Assembly (NCBI RefSeq): GCF_001262635.1
Contig: NZ_JXYH01000028.1
Span: forward strand, 1 to 44,134
From: Aestuariivita boseongensis
GTDB lineage: Bacteria > Pseudomonadota > Alphaproteobacteria > Rhodobacterales > Rhodobacteraceae
Direction: 5' to 3'
DNA: 44,134 nucleotides
Part shown: one piece after another, positions 6,859 to 15,978 of the stretch
Layout of the letters: the number at the start of each line of letters is the position of its first letter
Position numbering within the stretch: the first letter of the stretch is position 1
Notes under the pieces: generated by a model
Told to the model about the DNA's origin: nothing
Database searches by the model: none
The model's input: the letters and a program-made list of their open reading frames with translations, nothing else
Translations under genes and position numbers: made by a program

Positions 6859-8886
6859 TTACACAGCGATCTTGCCGCCGCCGGTTTTCGTGATCACCAC
6901 GACCGAGGGCCGCGGCGGCATCGCCGGGTCGAAATCGGGCCAGCGGGTGGCCGGGTCTTCGAAGATCGAATCCCGCTCGAAGCCCGGGTAATCCTTGGTG
7001 CCATCGGTGCCGGGATGCTGCACCGCCAGGAACAGGGTCTCGCTGTCGGGTGTAAAATAGGGCCCGCACAGCTCACCCCCCACCGGGCAGCGGAAGAACA
7101 GCTTGGAATGGCCGCGCATTTCCCCTTCGGTTTCCAGCGCGTACAGCCCGTCGGACTTGCCCGTCCGGCCCCAACCCCGGCCCTGATCGGTCGAGATCCA
7201 CAGCCGCCCGTCGGCATCGATCGCGCAATTGTCCGGCGACGCGAACCAGCCGCTTTCCGATGTCTCGGGATGCCACTGCGCCCCTACGTCGGCAATCGTG
7301 GGATCGCCGCACAGCACAAGGATCGACCAGGTGCCTTCAGTGGCCGAATGATTGCCGTCTTTTTCCTTGATCTCGATGATATGGCCAAAGCGGCTTTCCG
7401 CGCGGGGGTTCGCCGCATCCACCTGATCGGGCTCGCGGCGGGAATTGTTGGTCAGCATGATGTAGGCCGTGCCATCCCCGCGCGGCTGCGCATCCTCGGG
7501 CCGGTCCATGGGCGTGGCCCCCAGAAGATCGGCGGCCAGCCGCGTGTCGATGGCGACATCGGCCTGGCTTTCAAATCCGTTTTCCGCGGTCAGCGGCCCC
7601 TCGCCATGAACCAGCGGCAGCCAGGTGATCGTGCCATCCGCATCGAAGCGGGCCACATAAAGCGTGCCCTCCGACAGAAGCGAAGACCCGAAGACTGCGT
7701 TCTCCTCGGTCACGACATCGCTTGAGACCCATTTGTACTGATAATCGAACCGGTTGTCGTCGCCCGAATAGATCACCAGTCGCCCGTCGCTGGCGATCGT
7801 GGTTTCGGCCCCTTCGTGGCGGAACCGGCCCAGCGCCGTATGTTTGATCGGCATTGCGTCCGGGTTGAAGGGATCAACCTCAACAATATAGCCGAAGCGA
7901 TTGGATTCATTGGGTTCCTTGTCGATGTTGAAGCGGTCGTGATACTGCCCCCAGGCATACCACCGCCCCGGCACGCCATAGCGTTTCATCGACGCCGCCT
8001 CGGGTTGGTTCGACAGGTCCGGCTTGCCCTCGGCATCCAGCGTGTCCGTCCAGAAATAGCCGTGGAAGTTTTCCTCGGCCATCAGATAGGTGCCCCAGGG
8101 CGTCATGCCCCCCGCACAATTGTTCAGTGTCCCGATCACCCTGGTGCCGGTGGGATCGGCGGCGGTTTTCATCCGGTCATGGCCCGCCGCAGGCCCGTCG
8201 ATGCGCATTTCAGTGTTCAGCGGCGTGACACGGCGGTTCAGCGGGCTGTCCTTGACCAGGCTCCAGAACCCGTCTGCATCCTTGGCGATCTCGACCACCG
8301 AACCGCCATGGGCCGCCATTTCGATATCGACCAGTTCGCGGGTCATGCCTTCGAACCCGGCGCGGTCCTGACGGCCCAGGCCGGGGAACATCACTTCTTC
8401 ATTGGTATATTCGTGGTTCACGCACAGAACGCCGCGTGTGCCCTCGTCATTCAGGGGCCAGAAGCCCACGTAATCATTATTATAGCCAAACTGCTTCAGC
8501 TGCGCCTCGGCCGTCTGGTTCATCACGTCGAAATCAGGCGCATCCGCCGTGATCGGGTCGCCCCAGCGCAGCAGGATATTCGCCTCATACCCGTCGGCGA
8601 TATGATGGGTGGCATCATTGCCCCAGGCCAGTTCGTCGAACACATAGCGCGAGGCGGGCGCGGCATCGGCCCCGCGCGGCGCGACCAGTGCGGTCGACCC
8701 GAACAGGGCGGTCGTGGCCGACACGCCCAGCATCCCGCGCAGCACGTCGCGGCGGCCATATCGCGCGTTGATCACGTCGCCGATGGTGCGGCTCAGATTG
8801 GGGTTGGTGGGGATATCATCATAGGCCTCAAAGGCTTCGGCTTTGTTGCCATAGCTGGGGTCGTGGATGATCGTTTTGCGATCCAT
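6859..8886 (-). CDS. phoX: PhoX-family alkaline phosphatase, Tat-exported
   Basis: A 675-aa secreted phosphatase of the PhoX/DUF839 family, which uses calcium and iron to release phosphate from organic esters. A twin-arginine signal (RRDVLRGMLG at about residues 45-54) is followed by a hydrophobic stretch ending near ADAAP, as expected for a folded metalloprotein. Family segments VNHEYTNEE, NNCAGGMTPWGT and the C-terminal SPDNCAIDADGRLWISTDQG are present. I chose ATG 8886 (MDRKTI) because AGGAG lies 9 nt upstream; an in-frame extension to 8991 encodes no recognisable sequence and would bury the Tat signal. A candidate Pho box lies 77 bp before the start, so it is probably induced with the pst genes under phosphate limitation. 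Confidence 0.93.
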   Translation of the reverse strand: MDRKTIIHDPSYGNKAEAFEAYDDIPTNPNLSRTIGDVINARYGRRDVLRGMLGVSATTALFGSTALVAPRGADAAPASRYVFDELAWGNDATHHIADGYEANILLRWGDPITADAPDFDVMNQTAEAQLKQFGYNNDYVGFWPLNDEGTRGVLCVNHEYTNEEVMFPGLGRQDRAGFEGMTRELVDIEMAAHGGSVVEIAKDADGFWSLVKDSPLNRRVTPLNTEMRIDGPAAGHDRMKTAADPTGTRVIGTLNNCAGGMTPWGTYLMAEENFHGYFWTDTLDAEGKPDLSNQPEAASMKRYGVPGRWYAWGQYHDRFNIDKEPNESNRFGYIVEVDPFNPDAMPIKHTALGRFRHEGAETTIASDGRLVIYSGDDNRFDYQYKWVSSDVVTEENAVFGSSLLSEGTLYVARFDADGTITWLPLVHGEGPLTAENGFESQADVAIDTRLAADLLGATPMDRPEDAQPRGDGTAYIMLTNNSRREPDQVDAANPRAESRFGHIIEIKEKDGNHSATEGTWSILVLCGDPTIADVGAQWHPETSESGWFASPDNCAIDADGRLWISTDQGRGWGRTGKSDGLYALETEGEMRGHSKLFFRCPVGGELCGPYFTPDSETLFLAVQHPGTDGTKDYPGFERDSIFEDPATRWPDFDPAMPPRPSVVVITKTGGGKIAV

Positions 8887-8962
8887 CTGCTTGTGCTCCT
8901 GCTTCTTGGACGTGAAGGCGACTCGGATTGTGTCGCGCGTAGCGCCAAGCTGTCGAGGGTTT

Positions 8963-8980
8963 GTGACGCCGAGATGAAGG
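8963..8980 (-). promoter_or_regulatory. Candidate Pho box upstream of phoX
   Basis: On the minus strand it reads CCTTCAT-CTCG-GCGTCAC, two heptamers in the 7-4-7 PhoB layout, each matching CTGTCAY at 5 of 7 positions. It ends 77 bp from the phoX start, almost the same distance as the pstS box (79 bp). The gene's phosphate-scavenging function fits. Confidence 0.5.
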
Positions 8981-9025
8981 AACTGTATCAATCCGGCGAA
9001 ACTCTGCCGGTTCCGGGCGGCGGGT

Positions 9026-10225
9026 TCAGGCCGCCTTCAGTCCCTTCAGTGCCCCGACAAGCGTCGGGATCTTCTCCTTGAACCGGAAAAACCCGTGGGT
9101 CGCATGGGGCCAGGCCGCGCTGTCATAGGCGCGGCGCAACCGCACCACCCGCACGCCCGTTTGCTGCGCCAACCGGTCCAGCGCCTGCGCCTCGACCCCG
9201 ACAGAGGCGTAAGCCGTGACCACCTGTTCCAGCCCCTCGCGGCGCACCCAATCGGCCAGATCCTCTTCAAACGTGATCGTACCCAGCCGGTCGCGCCAGC
9301 GCGCAGCCGTGTCCTCCATCGCCGCGCGCTCCCAGCCCAGAACCCGGGCGGAGATCTGCAGATGGCTCATCTCCGCCCGGTGGGAGGTCATCGCCACAGC
9401 CTGCAGCGCACCCAACTCCCCCGTGAGAAACCCGGGCGACAGATCGTCGGGCGTGATCAGAAGCCCGGTGCGCAGCGCTGGATCCACCATATCGGGCAGC
9501 GGCAGAGGTTGCCGCTGAGGATGATCGGCCCCCCGCAGCGCCACCGCATCGTGCGCCAACCCCTCGGGCGCAAACCGTCCCTCGGTGTATTTCGCGATAT
9601 TCGATGCCCGCGCTAGATAGGTCTTGCCCTTGGTCTGCAGCCCCGCCACCCATCGCCAGCTGAGCGTGTTTGACGCCGCATCCCCATCCAGCAGATGGCG
9701 CAAAAAGAAATCCGCACCCAGCGCCCAAGGCAGGCGCAGCGTGAAAATCCAGATCGAGGCAAACCACATCCGCGCGTGGTTGTGCAGATACCCGGTCTCG
9801 ACCAGTTCCCGCGCCCAATGGTCAAAGGCGTCAATGCCGGTGCGCCCCTCACAGGCTTCTTCCCATCGCGCGCGCAGGCCTGATTGCGTTTGAACGCCGT
9901 TCCAGGCGGCTGCGCGCTCCATCAGGTAATCGCTCCAGACACCGGGCCGCATTTCAAGCCAACCCTTCCAATAGGTCCGCCAGAACACCTCTTGCACGAA
10001 TTTCTCTGCCGCGCGCAGGGAATGGCGCGCCAGAACCGCCTGCAGCACCTCTTCTTCCGTGATCAACCTGTGGCGCAGGTATGGCGACAGGGTCGACACA
10101 TGCAGATGCCGCCCCGCGCCCAGATCATAATTCCGCAGCTTGGCGTAATCGGCCCCGGCATGGGGCACGAAACGGGCCAGATGTTCCAGGGCGGCAGTGC
10201 GGGTGGGGGTGAATTCAGCGCTCAT
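9026..10225 (-). CDS. Photolyase/cryptochrome-like FAD-binding protein with reversed domain order
   Basis: A 399-aa protein. Residues 30-215 hold the photolyase FAD-binding fold: STLSPYLRHRLIT (FAD phosphate loop), FVQEVFWRTYWKGWLE, GYLHNHARMWFASIW, and DGDAASNTLSWRWVAGLQ. The usual N-terminal antenna-binding alpha/beta domain is missing. Instead about 160 residues follow the FAD domain, with alternating strand/helix character (GLLITPDDLSP, QVVTAYASVG, VRVVRLRRAYDSAAWPHA). These may be an antenna-like domain moved to the C-terminus. The last segment, HGFFRFKEKIP, resembles the end of a classical photolyase N-domain. Whether it repairs DNA or only senses light cannot be told. The FAD-domain call is firm; the permutation is inference. 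Confidence 0.85.
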   Translation of the reverse strand: MSAEFTPTRTAALEHLARFVPHAGADYAKLRNYDLGAGRHLHVSTLSPYLRHRLITEEEVLQAVLARHSLRAAEKFVQEVFWRTYWKGWLEMRPGVWSDYLMERAAAWNGVQTQSGLRARWEEACEGRTGIDAFDHWARELVETGYLHNHARMWFASIWIFTLRLPWALGADFFLRHLLDGDAASNTLSWRWVAGLQTKGKTYLARASNIAKYTEGRFAPEGLAHDAVALRGADHPQRQPLPLPDMVDPALRTGLLITPDDLSPGFLTGELGALQAVAMTSHRAEMSHLQISARVLGWERAAMEDTAARWRDRLGTITFEEDLADWVRREGLEQVVTAYASVGVEAQALDRLAQQTGVRVVRLRRAYDSAAWPHATHGFFRFKEKIPTLVGALKGLKAA

Positions 10226-10391
10226 GGCGGCCCAGCTAGGATCACATCAGGGCAATTCAACGGGCAGTTTGGCGCAGGGTTGTAAAACAGCGTGCGCCAC
10301 CACACCTTGCAGAGCCCGGTGCCCGATACTAAGACTCCTTTAACGATCCGCCGGGTATGGTCCCGGCCAACCACCAGCAGGCCAGAATCCT

Positions 10392-11021
10392 ATGTTTGAT
10401 CCCATCGAAACCTATTCCAACCTTGTCCCCATGGTCGTTGAGCAAACGTCCCGCGGCGAACGTGCCTATGACATCTTTTCGCGCCTGTTGAAGGAACGCA
10501 TCATCTTCATCAATGGCCCGATTCACGATGGCATGTCCCACCTGATCGTGGCGCAGCTTCTGCACCTTGAAGCGGAAAACCCCAAGAAAGAGATCAGCAT
10601 TTACATCAACTCGCCCGGTGGCGTGGTGACATCTGGCCTCTCGATCTATGACACGATGCAGTACATCAAACCCAAGGTCTCCACGCTGGTGATCGGCCAG
10701 GCGGCGTCGATGGGGTCTGTCCTGCTGGCGGGGGGTGAGCCCGGCATGCGCTTTTCGCTGCCCAACAGCCGTATCATGGTGCACCAGCCCTCGGGCGGGT
10801 ATCAGGGTCAGGCCTCTGACATCATGATCCACGCGGCCGAGACGCAGAAGCTGAAAGACCGCCTTTATGACATCTATGTCAAACACACCGGCCAGACGAA
10901 AAAGGCCGTTGAAAAGGCGCTGGATCGCGACAATTTCATGTCCCCCGAAGAGGCCAAGGAATGGGGTCATATTGACGAAATCGTCGAAAGCCGGGGCAAA
11001 GCGGGCGATGATGACGCGTAA
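10392..11021 (+). CDS. clpP: ATP-dependent Clp protease proteolytic subunit ClpP
   Basis: Serine peptidase, 209 aa, that forms the double-heptamer barrel degrading unfolded and tagged proteins handed over by ClpX or ClpA. The catalytic triad is visible: S106 in GQAASMGS, H131 in IMVHQPSGG and D180 in LDRDNFMS. The INSPGG oxyanion region is at about residues 72-77. Length and spacing match E. coli ClpP. The ribosome site before ATG 10392 is weak. It is followed by a strong terminator and then clpX, so the two are probably transcribed partly separately. Confidence 0.98.
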   Translation: MFDPIETYSNLVPMVVEQTSRGERAYDIFSRLLKERIIFINGPIHDGMSHLIVAQLLHLEAENPKKEISIYINSPGGVVTSGLSIYDTMQYIKPKVSTLVIGQAASMGSVLLAGGEPGMRFSLPNSRIMVHQPSGGYQGQASDIMIHAAETQKLKDRLYDIYVKHTGQTKKAVEKALDRDNFMSPEEAKEWGHIDEIVESRGKAGDDDA

Positions 11022-11043
11022 ACGCGCATCAATGTGATAATGC

Positions 11044-11076
11044 TTGGCCCCGGTGATCCCCGCCGGGGCCAATTTT
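11044..11076 (+). terminator. Rho-independent terminator after clpP
   Basis: A perfect 10-bp stem (TTGGCCCCGG / CCGGGGCCAA) with a 9-nt loop is followed by TTTT, 22 bp downstream of the clpP stop. It is the clearest intrinsic terminator in the window and implies that clpX has its own promoter in the following 112 bp. Confidence 0.85.
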
Positions 11077-11188
11077 GCGATTGTGGACCCATCTGCGCTG
11101 TCCTAAGCTAATCGCAGTATTTGAGTAATCGCGCGTTCCGTCATCCGGGCGGTCCGGCGCTGGGCACGCGAGGCCAGAAAGGTAAGTC

Positions 11189-12454
<1,266 letters not shown>

Positions 12455-12485
12455 GCCTTTGAAATAATATGAAAATACAAGATGT

Positions 12486-12506
12486 GCCCCGGGCTTGACC
12501 CGGGGC
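12486..12506. repeat. REP-like palindrome, copy 3, downstream of clpX
   Basis: GCCCCGGG-CTTGA-CCCGGGGC, an 8-bp perfect stem with a CTTGA loop, lies 31 bp after the clpX stop and is followed by CTCTTTGTT. It belongs to the same family as the copies at 6789 and 6826 and may also work as the clpX terminator. Confidence 0.7.
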
Positions 12507-12568
12507 CTCTTTGTTGAAAAGTCGGCGCGCGACGCGCAGCAGGCGCCACCCATCAAAGGACCTCTTCA

Positions 12569-12931
12569 ATGACGATCAAACGCATCAAATCCGGCGGCGT
12601 TTTCGAAGACAAGATTGGCTATTGCCGCGCGGTTGTAGCGGGCGGAGTGGTCCATGTGGCCGGCACCGTGGGGCAGGGTGACGATGTGGTCAGCCAATGC
12701 CGGTCAGCGCTTGAGATCATCGGCAAGGCACTTGCCGACGCGGGCACCGGGTTCGAAAACGTCGTGCGCGTCACCTATTACCTGCCTGACGCACAGGAAT
12801 TTGAACCCTGCTGGCCGCTCCTGCGCGAGGCGTTCGGTGCGAACCCACCCGCCGCCACAATGATCGAATGCGGGCTGATCGACCCGAAATTCCGCATCGA
12901 AATCGAAGTCACGGCCGTTTTGGCTGACTGA
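12569..12931 (+). CDS. RidA/YjgF-family protein
   Basis: A 120-aa protein covering one whole Rid domain. RidA proteins hydrolyse reactive enamine/imine intermediates; other Rid subfamilies have different or unknown roles. The fold is recognisable by VVHVAGTVGQ, the QCRSALEIIGKALADAG helix and the C-terminal MIECGLIDPKFRIEIEVTAV. The catalytic Arg of archetypal RidA (in the PARA motif) is not present: the equivalent stretch reads PPAATMIECGL, with no Arg. This suggests a Rid1-7-type member without standard imine deaminase activity. AAGGA lies upstream of ATG 12569. It stands alone between clpX and a convergent unknown gene. Confidence 0.9.
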   Translation: MTIKRIKSGGVFEDKIGYCRAVVAGGVVHVAGTVGQGDDVVSQCRSALEIIGKALADAGTGFENVVRVTYYLPDAQEFEPCWPLLREAFGANPPAATMIECGLIDPKFRIEIEVTAVLAD

Positions 12932-12940
12932 GCTATCCGC

Positions 12941-13438
12941 CTAAAGCAATCCGCACCGTGCCTTGATGTGACGCTCCAACCTGTCCAGCAGGCTGTCGGG
13001 TGCAGTACAGCCCACGCACAGATCGTCATTGCGCAGCCGCGAAATCGGATCGCCGGCCGCTTCCGATCGCCGCAGCCAAGCACCATCGGTTGTCCATTGC
13101 CCGTCAGGCCGGGTTTGCCGAATGGCCGCATCCATCCGCGCCTCCACCCCGGAAGAGCGGTCGTGTTGCCGGATATCGGCGCGCCACTCCGCCTCGGCTC
13201 GTCGGTTGGCCTGCAATTTTGCAAGCTCGATTTCTGAAATGGGGCCTTTTCTTTGCAAAATTCCAATGGTGATCAGCGCGGCCTTACAGCTGTTCGACGC
13301 CTGAATGGTGGGGTCCCCGGCCTCGGTCTGCGGGGTCACGTGCACCACTTTTGCCCCCGCCCGCACGCTTTCAAAACTCGTGCGCGCAGGCGTTCTTTCC
13401 CCCATGCTCGCATAGACGCCGAAGGCGCTGATGATCAA
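12941..13438 (-). CDS. Unknown membrane-anchored or exported protein
   Basis: A 165-aa open frame that I do not recognise. The N-terminus is hydrophobic (IISAFGVYAS) and would serve as a short anchor or signal. The remainder is charged, with an Arg/Glu-rich helical stretch (ISEIELAKLQANRRAEAEW) and two cysteine pairs, one of them C-V-G-C near the C-terminus. The start is uncertain: the frame begins with TTG at 13438 preceded by GGACAGG, and no ATG occurs between the upstream stop and residue 12. It could start at the in-frame CTG just upstream, or its true 5' end may be frameshifted. It shares orientation with the small secreted protein at 13546-13827. Confidence 0.6.
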   Translation of the reverse strand: MIISAFGVYASMGERTPARTSFESVRAGAKVVHVTPQTEAGDPTIQASNSCKAALITIGILQRKGPISEIELAKLQANRRAEAEWRADIRQHDRSSGVEARMDAAIRQTRPDGQWTTDGAWLRRSEAAGDPISRLRNDDLCVGCTAPDSLLDRLERHIKARCGLL

Positions 13439-13545
13439 CAGGATCAGACCTGTCCGTATGAATCAGATCCCCGGCCGCCGATCAGGGTCGAAGGAAAACC
13501 GCCGCCAAGACCCGCAGGCAAAGCCCGCGCCATGTTTTGCGCCGC

Positions 13546-13827
13546 TCACTCGCCCTTTTCCACGACAGGCGCGCTGTCGGAACTCAGCGTCACGATCTGC
13601 ACCTGCTGCGCGCTATCCTTGCCGGATATCCAGCCGCTCAGCCGCTCTACGATCCCCGGCCCGCCATCAGACGGGGCCGTGGGGGATGCGTTGGATTTAT
13701 GGACGGTGATAAACTTCGACGCGCCCGGCCCGGCATTCACCGTGACCTGCTTTGACGTGGAATAGGACGTCAGCGTGCCCGCGGCAGCGACGATCAAACC
13801 CGCCAGAATGATGGCATTGAAGCGCAT
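13546..13827 (-). CDS. Small secreted protein of unknown function
   Basis: A 93-aa protein with an N-terminal signal sequence (MRFNAIILAGLIVAAAG) and a short Ser/Thr/Pro-rich mature part ending in PVVEKGE. No domain is recognised and there is no lipobox Cys. The ATG is at 13825-13827. It lies 107 bp upstream of the unknown gene at 12941-13438 on the same strand and may form a two-gene unit. Upstream of its start are three GGCAAA elements and a TTGACA hexamer. A real gene is likely because of the signal peptide. Confidence 0.6.
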   Translation of the reverse strand: MRFNAIILAGLIVAAAGTLTSYSTSKQVTVNAGPGASKFITVHKSNASPTAPSDGGPGIVERLSGWISGKDSAQQVQIVTLSSDSAPVVEKGE

Positions 13828-13989
13828 GACTCACACTCTGAAAACACATAACCGGCAAAAAATTGCCATCAATTCCTGGCAAATTTGCGGCAAATTCGTG
13901 TCAACTTTTGAAGGGCCCGATGACGTTCTGTCCTATGGACCCCGGGCGCGAATTGCGCCATACCCGCACAAAGACAGTCGGAGAAACCA

Positions 13990-14373
13990 ATGGGCATCCT
14001 GAACACTCTTTTGCGCGCCGTCACCTGGTGGAATGGCCAGACGCTGAACACACAGCTTTTTACGTGGCGCAAGGGCGAAAAGGTCGGCGAAGACGACCAG
14101 GGCAACGTGTTCTACCGCACCAGGGATGACAGCCGCCGCTGGGTGATCTTCAACGGCGAGGCCGAGGCAAGCCGCGTCAGCCCCGAATGGCATGGCTGGC
14201 TGCACCGCACCTGGGACGAACCGCCCACCAAGAAGCCGCTGGCCCACAAGCCCTGGGAAAAGCCGCATCAGGAGAACCTGACCGGCACCGCGCTGGCCTA
14301 TGCACCGGCGGGATCCATCCGAAGGGCCGAACCCGAGCCGCGCCGCGATTACGAGGCGTGGACACCGGAATGA
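13990..14373 (+). CDS. NADH:ubiquinone oxidoreductase accessory subunit, NDUFA12 family
   Basis: A 127-aa homologue of mitochondrial NDUFA12 (B17.2), an accessory subunit on the peripheral arm of complex I found in alphaproteobacteria. Family landmarks are the N-terminal [35 protein letters not shown] and [16 protein letters not shown], followed by a proline-rich tail. GGAG precedes the ATG by 6 nt. It begins the conserved alphaproteobacterial run NDUFA12-MlaD-DUF2155-aat-accC-accB. MlaD follows 20 bp later, so co-transcription is likely. Confidence 0.95.
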   Translation: MGILNTLLRAVTWWNGQTLNTQLFTWRKGEKVGEDDQGNVFYRTRDDSRRWVIFNGEAEASRVSPEWHGWLHRTWDEPPTKKPLAHKPWEKPHQENLTGTALAYAPAGSIRRAEPEPRRDYEAWTPE

Positions 14374-14393
14374 CCGCCCGGTAAAAGACCGTC

Positions 14394-14849
14394 ATGTCAT
14401 CGCATTCCACCACCGAAGTCGCCATTGGCGGCGTTGTTCTGGCCGCAGCCATCGCCTTTGCGGTTTATGCCGGCCAAGCTGCAGGGCTGTCCACCGGCAG
14501 CGCGGGATATCCGCTGACCGCGTCGTTCCGGTCGATCGAAGGGGTGAATGTGGGCACCGATGTGCGTCTTGCGGGGGTGAAGATCGGTACCGTCACCGAT
14601 GTCACGCTGAACCCGGAAACCTATCGCGCCGACACCACCTTTACCGTGGCCAATGGCGTGGAAATTCCTGACGACAGTGCCATCATCATCTCGTCCGAGG
14701 GGCTTCTGGGCGGCAATTTCGTGGAAATCATGCCGGGCGGGTCGCCTTTCACCTATGCCGAAGGGGATGAGATCCTCGACACCCAAAGCTCGGTCAGCCT
14801 GATCACGCTGCTGCTGCGCTTCGTCTCGGGCGAGGGAGAGGCGGAATGA
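14394..14849 (+). CDS. mlaD: MlaD-family outer-membrane lipid transport protein
   Basis: A 151-aa MCE-domain protein with one N-terminal membrane helix (about residues 8-28) and a single periplasmic MCE domain (FRSIEGVNVGTDVRLAGVKIG, about residues 45-125). MlaD forms the hexameric ring on the MlaFEDB transporter that returns phospholipids from the outer to the inner membrane. The rest of the mla system is not in the window. The ribosome site is weak. Its stop overlaps the DUF2155 start (ATGA), implying coupled translation. Confidence 0.92.
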   Translation: MSSHSTTEVAIGGVVLAAAIAFAVYAGQAAGLSTGSAGYPLTASFRSIEGVNVGTDVRLAGVKIGTVTDVTLNPETYRADTTFTVANGVEIPDDSAIIISSEGLLGGNFVEIMPGGSPFTYAEGDEILDTQSSVSLITLLLRFVSGEGEAE

Positions 14850-15331
14850 TCCGTGCCGCGCTGCTGGCCGCAGCGCTTGGCCTGCCGGTGGCGGCCATAG
14901 CTCAATCCTCGATCACGATCGAAACCATCCCGTTGCCGGACAACGATAACGGTCTGCTGACGCAGGATGGTGAACCGATCATCGGGTTTTCCCAAAACGA
15001 GCCCGAAACAATCGTGGAAGAAACCAACGAAGCTGGCGAACGCGCTGCCGGCGCGATTCTGCGCGCGCTCGACAAGGTCAGCGGTGCCACCACGGATATC
15101 GAACTGATGGCTGGCCAAAACGCGGATGTCTTTGCGCTGACCGTGGGTCTGACTGAATGCCGCTATCCGGCCGGAAACCCAGCAGGCGATGCCTTTGCCT
15201 ATCTGACCATCCGCGAGACCAGCCAGGATGGCGCAGTGTTCGCAGGCTGGATGGTGGCATCCTCCCCCGCGCTGAACGCACTGGATCACGCGCGTTACGA
15301 CGTCTGGGTGTTGCGCTGTATCACGTCCTGA
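14846..15331 (+). CDS. DUF2155 periplasmic protein
   Basis: A 161-aa exported protein with a Sec signal (IRAALLAAALGLPVAAIAQ) and the DUF2155 fold, recognised by VSGATTDIELMAGQ, the conserved Cys in LTECRYPA, and the ending YDVWVLRCITS. The two cysteines probably form a disulfide. Function is unknown. In alphaproteobacteria it stands next to NDUFA12 and MlaD, as here. The last 37 bp overlap, tail to tail, the 3' end of aat on the opposite strand, so both proteins use the same DNA for their C-termini. Confidence 0.9.
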   Translation: MIRAALLAAALGLPVAAIAQSSITIETIPLPDNDNGLLTQDGEPIIGFSQNEPETIVEETNEAGERAAGAILRALDKVSGATTDIELMAGQNADVFALTVGLTECRYPAGNPAGDAFAYLTIRETSQDGAVFAGWMVASSPALNALDHARYDVWVLRCITS

Positions 15332-15927
15332 GGCGCCGGGATCGCCGGGGCCAGGAAATCGGCTTCTGCCTTCAGCGCCTCGGCCAGAAGGCTGTGATAG
15401 GTGGCGCGGGGGATCTCGACCCCACCCAATGAGGCCAGATGCGGCGTGATGAACTGCGTATCGAACAACGCAAACCCCCCCAGCCGCAGCCGGTCCACCA
15501 GATAGGCCAGCGCTATTTTCGACGCATCGCGCCTGCGCGAGAACATGCTTTCCCCGAAAAACGCAGCCCCCAGCACCACGCCATAGACGCCGCCCACCAG
15601 CTCGCGCCCCTCCCACAGCTCAAGGGAATGGGCATGGCCCTGGGCGTGCAGCATCGCATACAGCGTCTGGATTTTGGCGTTGATCCAGGTCTCGCTCCGG
15701 TCGGCGCAGGCGCTGACTGTGCCGTCAAAATCCTCATTGATTGCAATGCGATATGGCGCGTTCCTGATGCGACGCTTTAACGAGCGTGACATATAAAACC
15801 CGTCCAGCGGCATTACCCCCCGCTGGCGCGGATCGACCCAGAAGATGTCCGGATCGTTGCGATGCTCGGCCATCGGGAAGATCCCGATGGAATAGCCATG
15901 CAGCAAAAGATCAGGGGTCAGGGTCAT
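15295..15927 (-). CDS. aat: Leucyl/phenylalanyl-tRNA--protein transferase Aat
   Basis: A 210-aa enzyme that adds Leu or Phe from aminoacyl-tRNA to N-terminal Lys/Arg of proteins, marking them for ClpS/ClpAP under the N-end rule. The conserved core is complete: GIFPMAE, WVDPRQRGVMPLDGF, the AYAMLH-type helix, GVYGVVLGAAFFGESMFSR, and FDTQFITPHLASLGG. The ATG at 15927 is clear. The 3' end overlaps the DUF2155 gene by 37 bp. It is on the same strand as accC, 51 bp after it. Confidence 0.97.
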   Translation of the reverse strand: MTLTPDLLLHGYSIGIFPMAEHRNDPDIFWVDPRQRGVMPLDGFYMSRSLKRRIRNAPYRIAINEDFDGTVSACADRSETWINAKIQTLYAMLHAQGHAHSLELWEGRELVGGVYGVVLGAAFFGESMFSRRRDASKIALAYLVDRLRLGGFALFDTQFITPHLASLGGVEIPRATYHSLLAEALKAEADFLAPAIPAPQDVIQRNTQTS

Positions 15928-15978
15928 CAGGGCCGGAACTCAGAAAGTCCGGTCAGAATACCCGCGCGCTTGCCCGCG

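Noticed and set aside
8887-8991. 35-residue upstream extension of phoX
   Set aside because: It would bury the Tat signal and runs through the candidate Pho box; the start at 8886 has a well-placed AGGAG.
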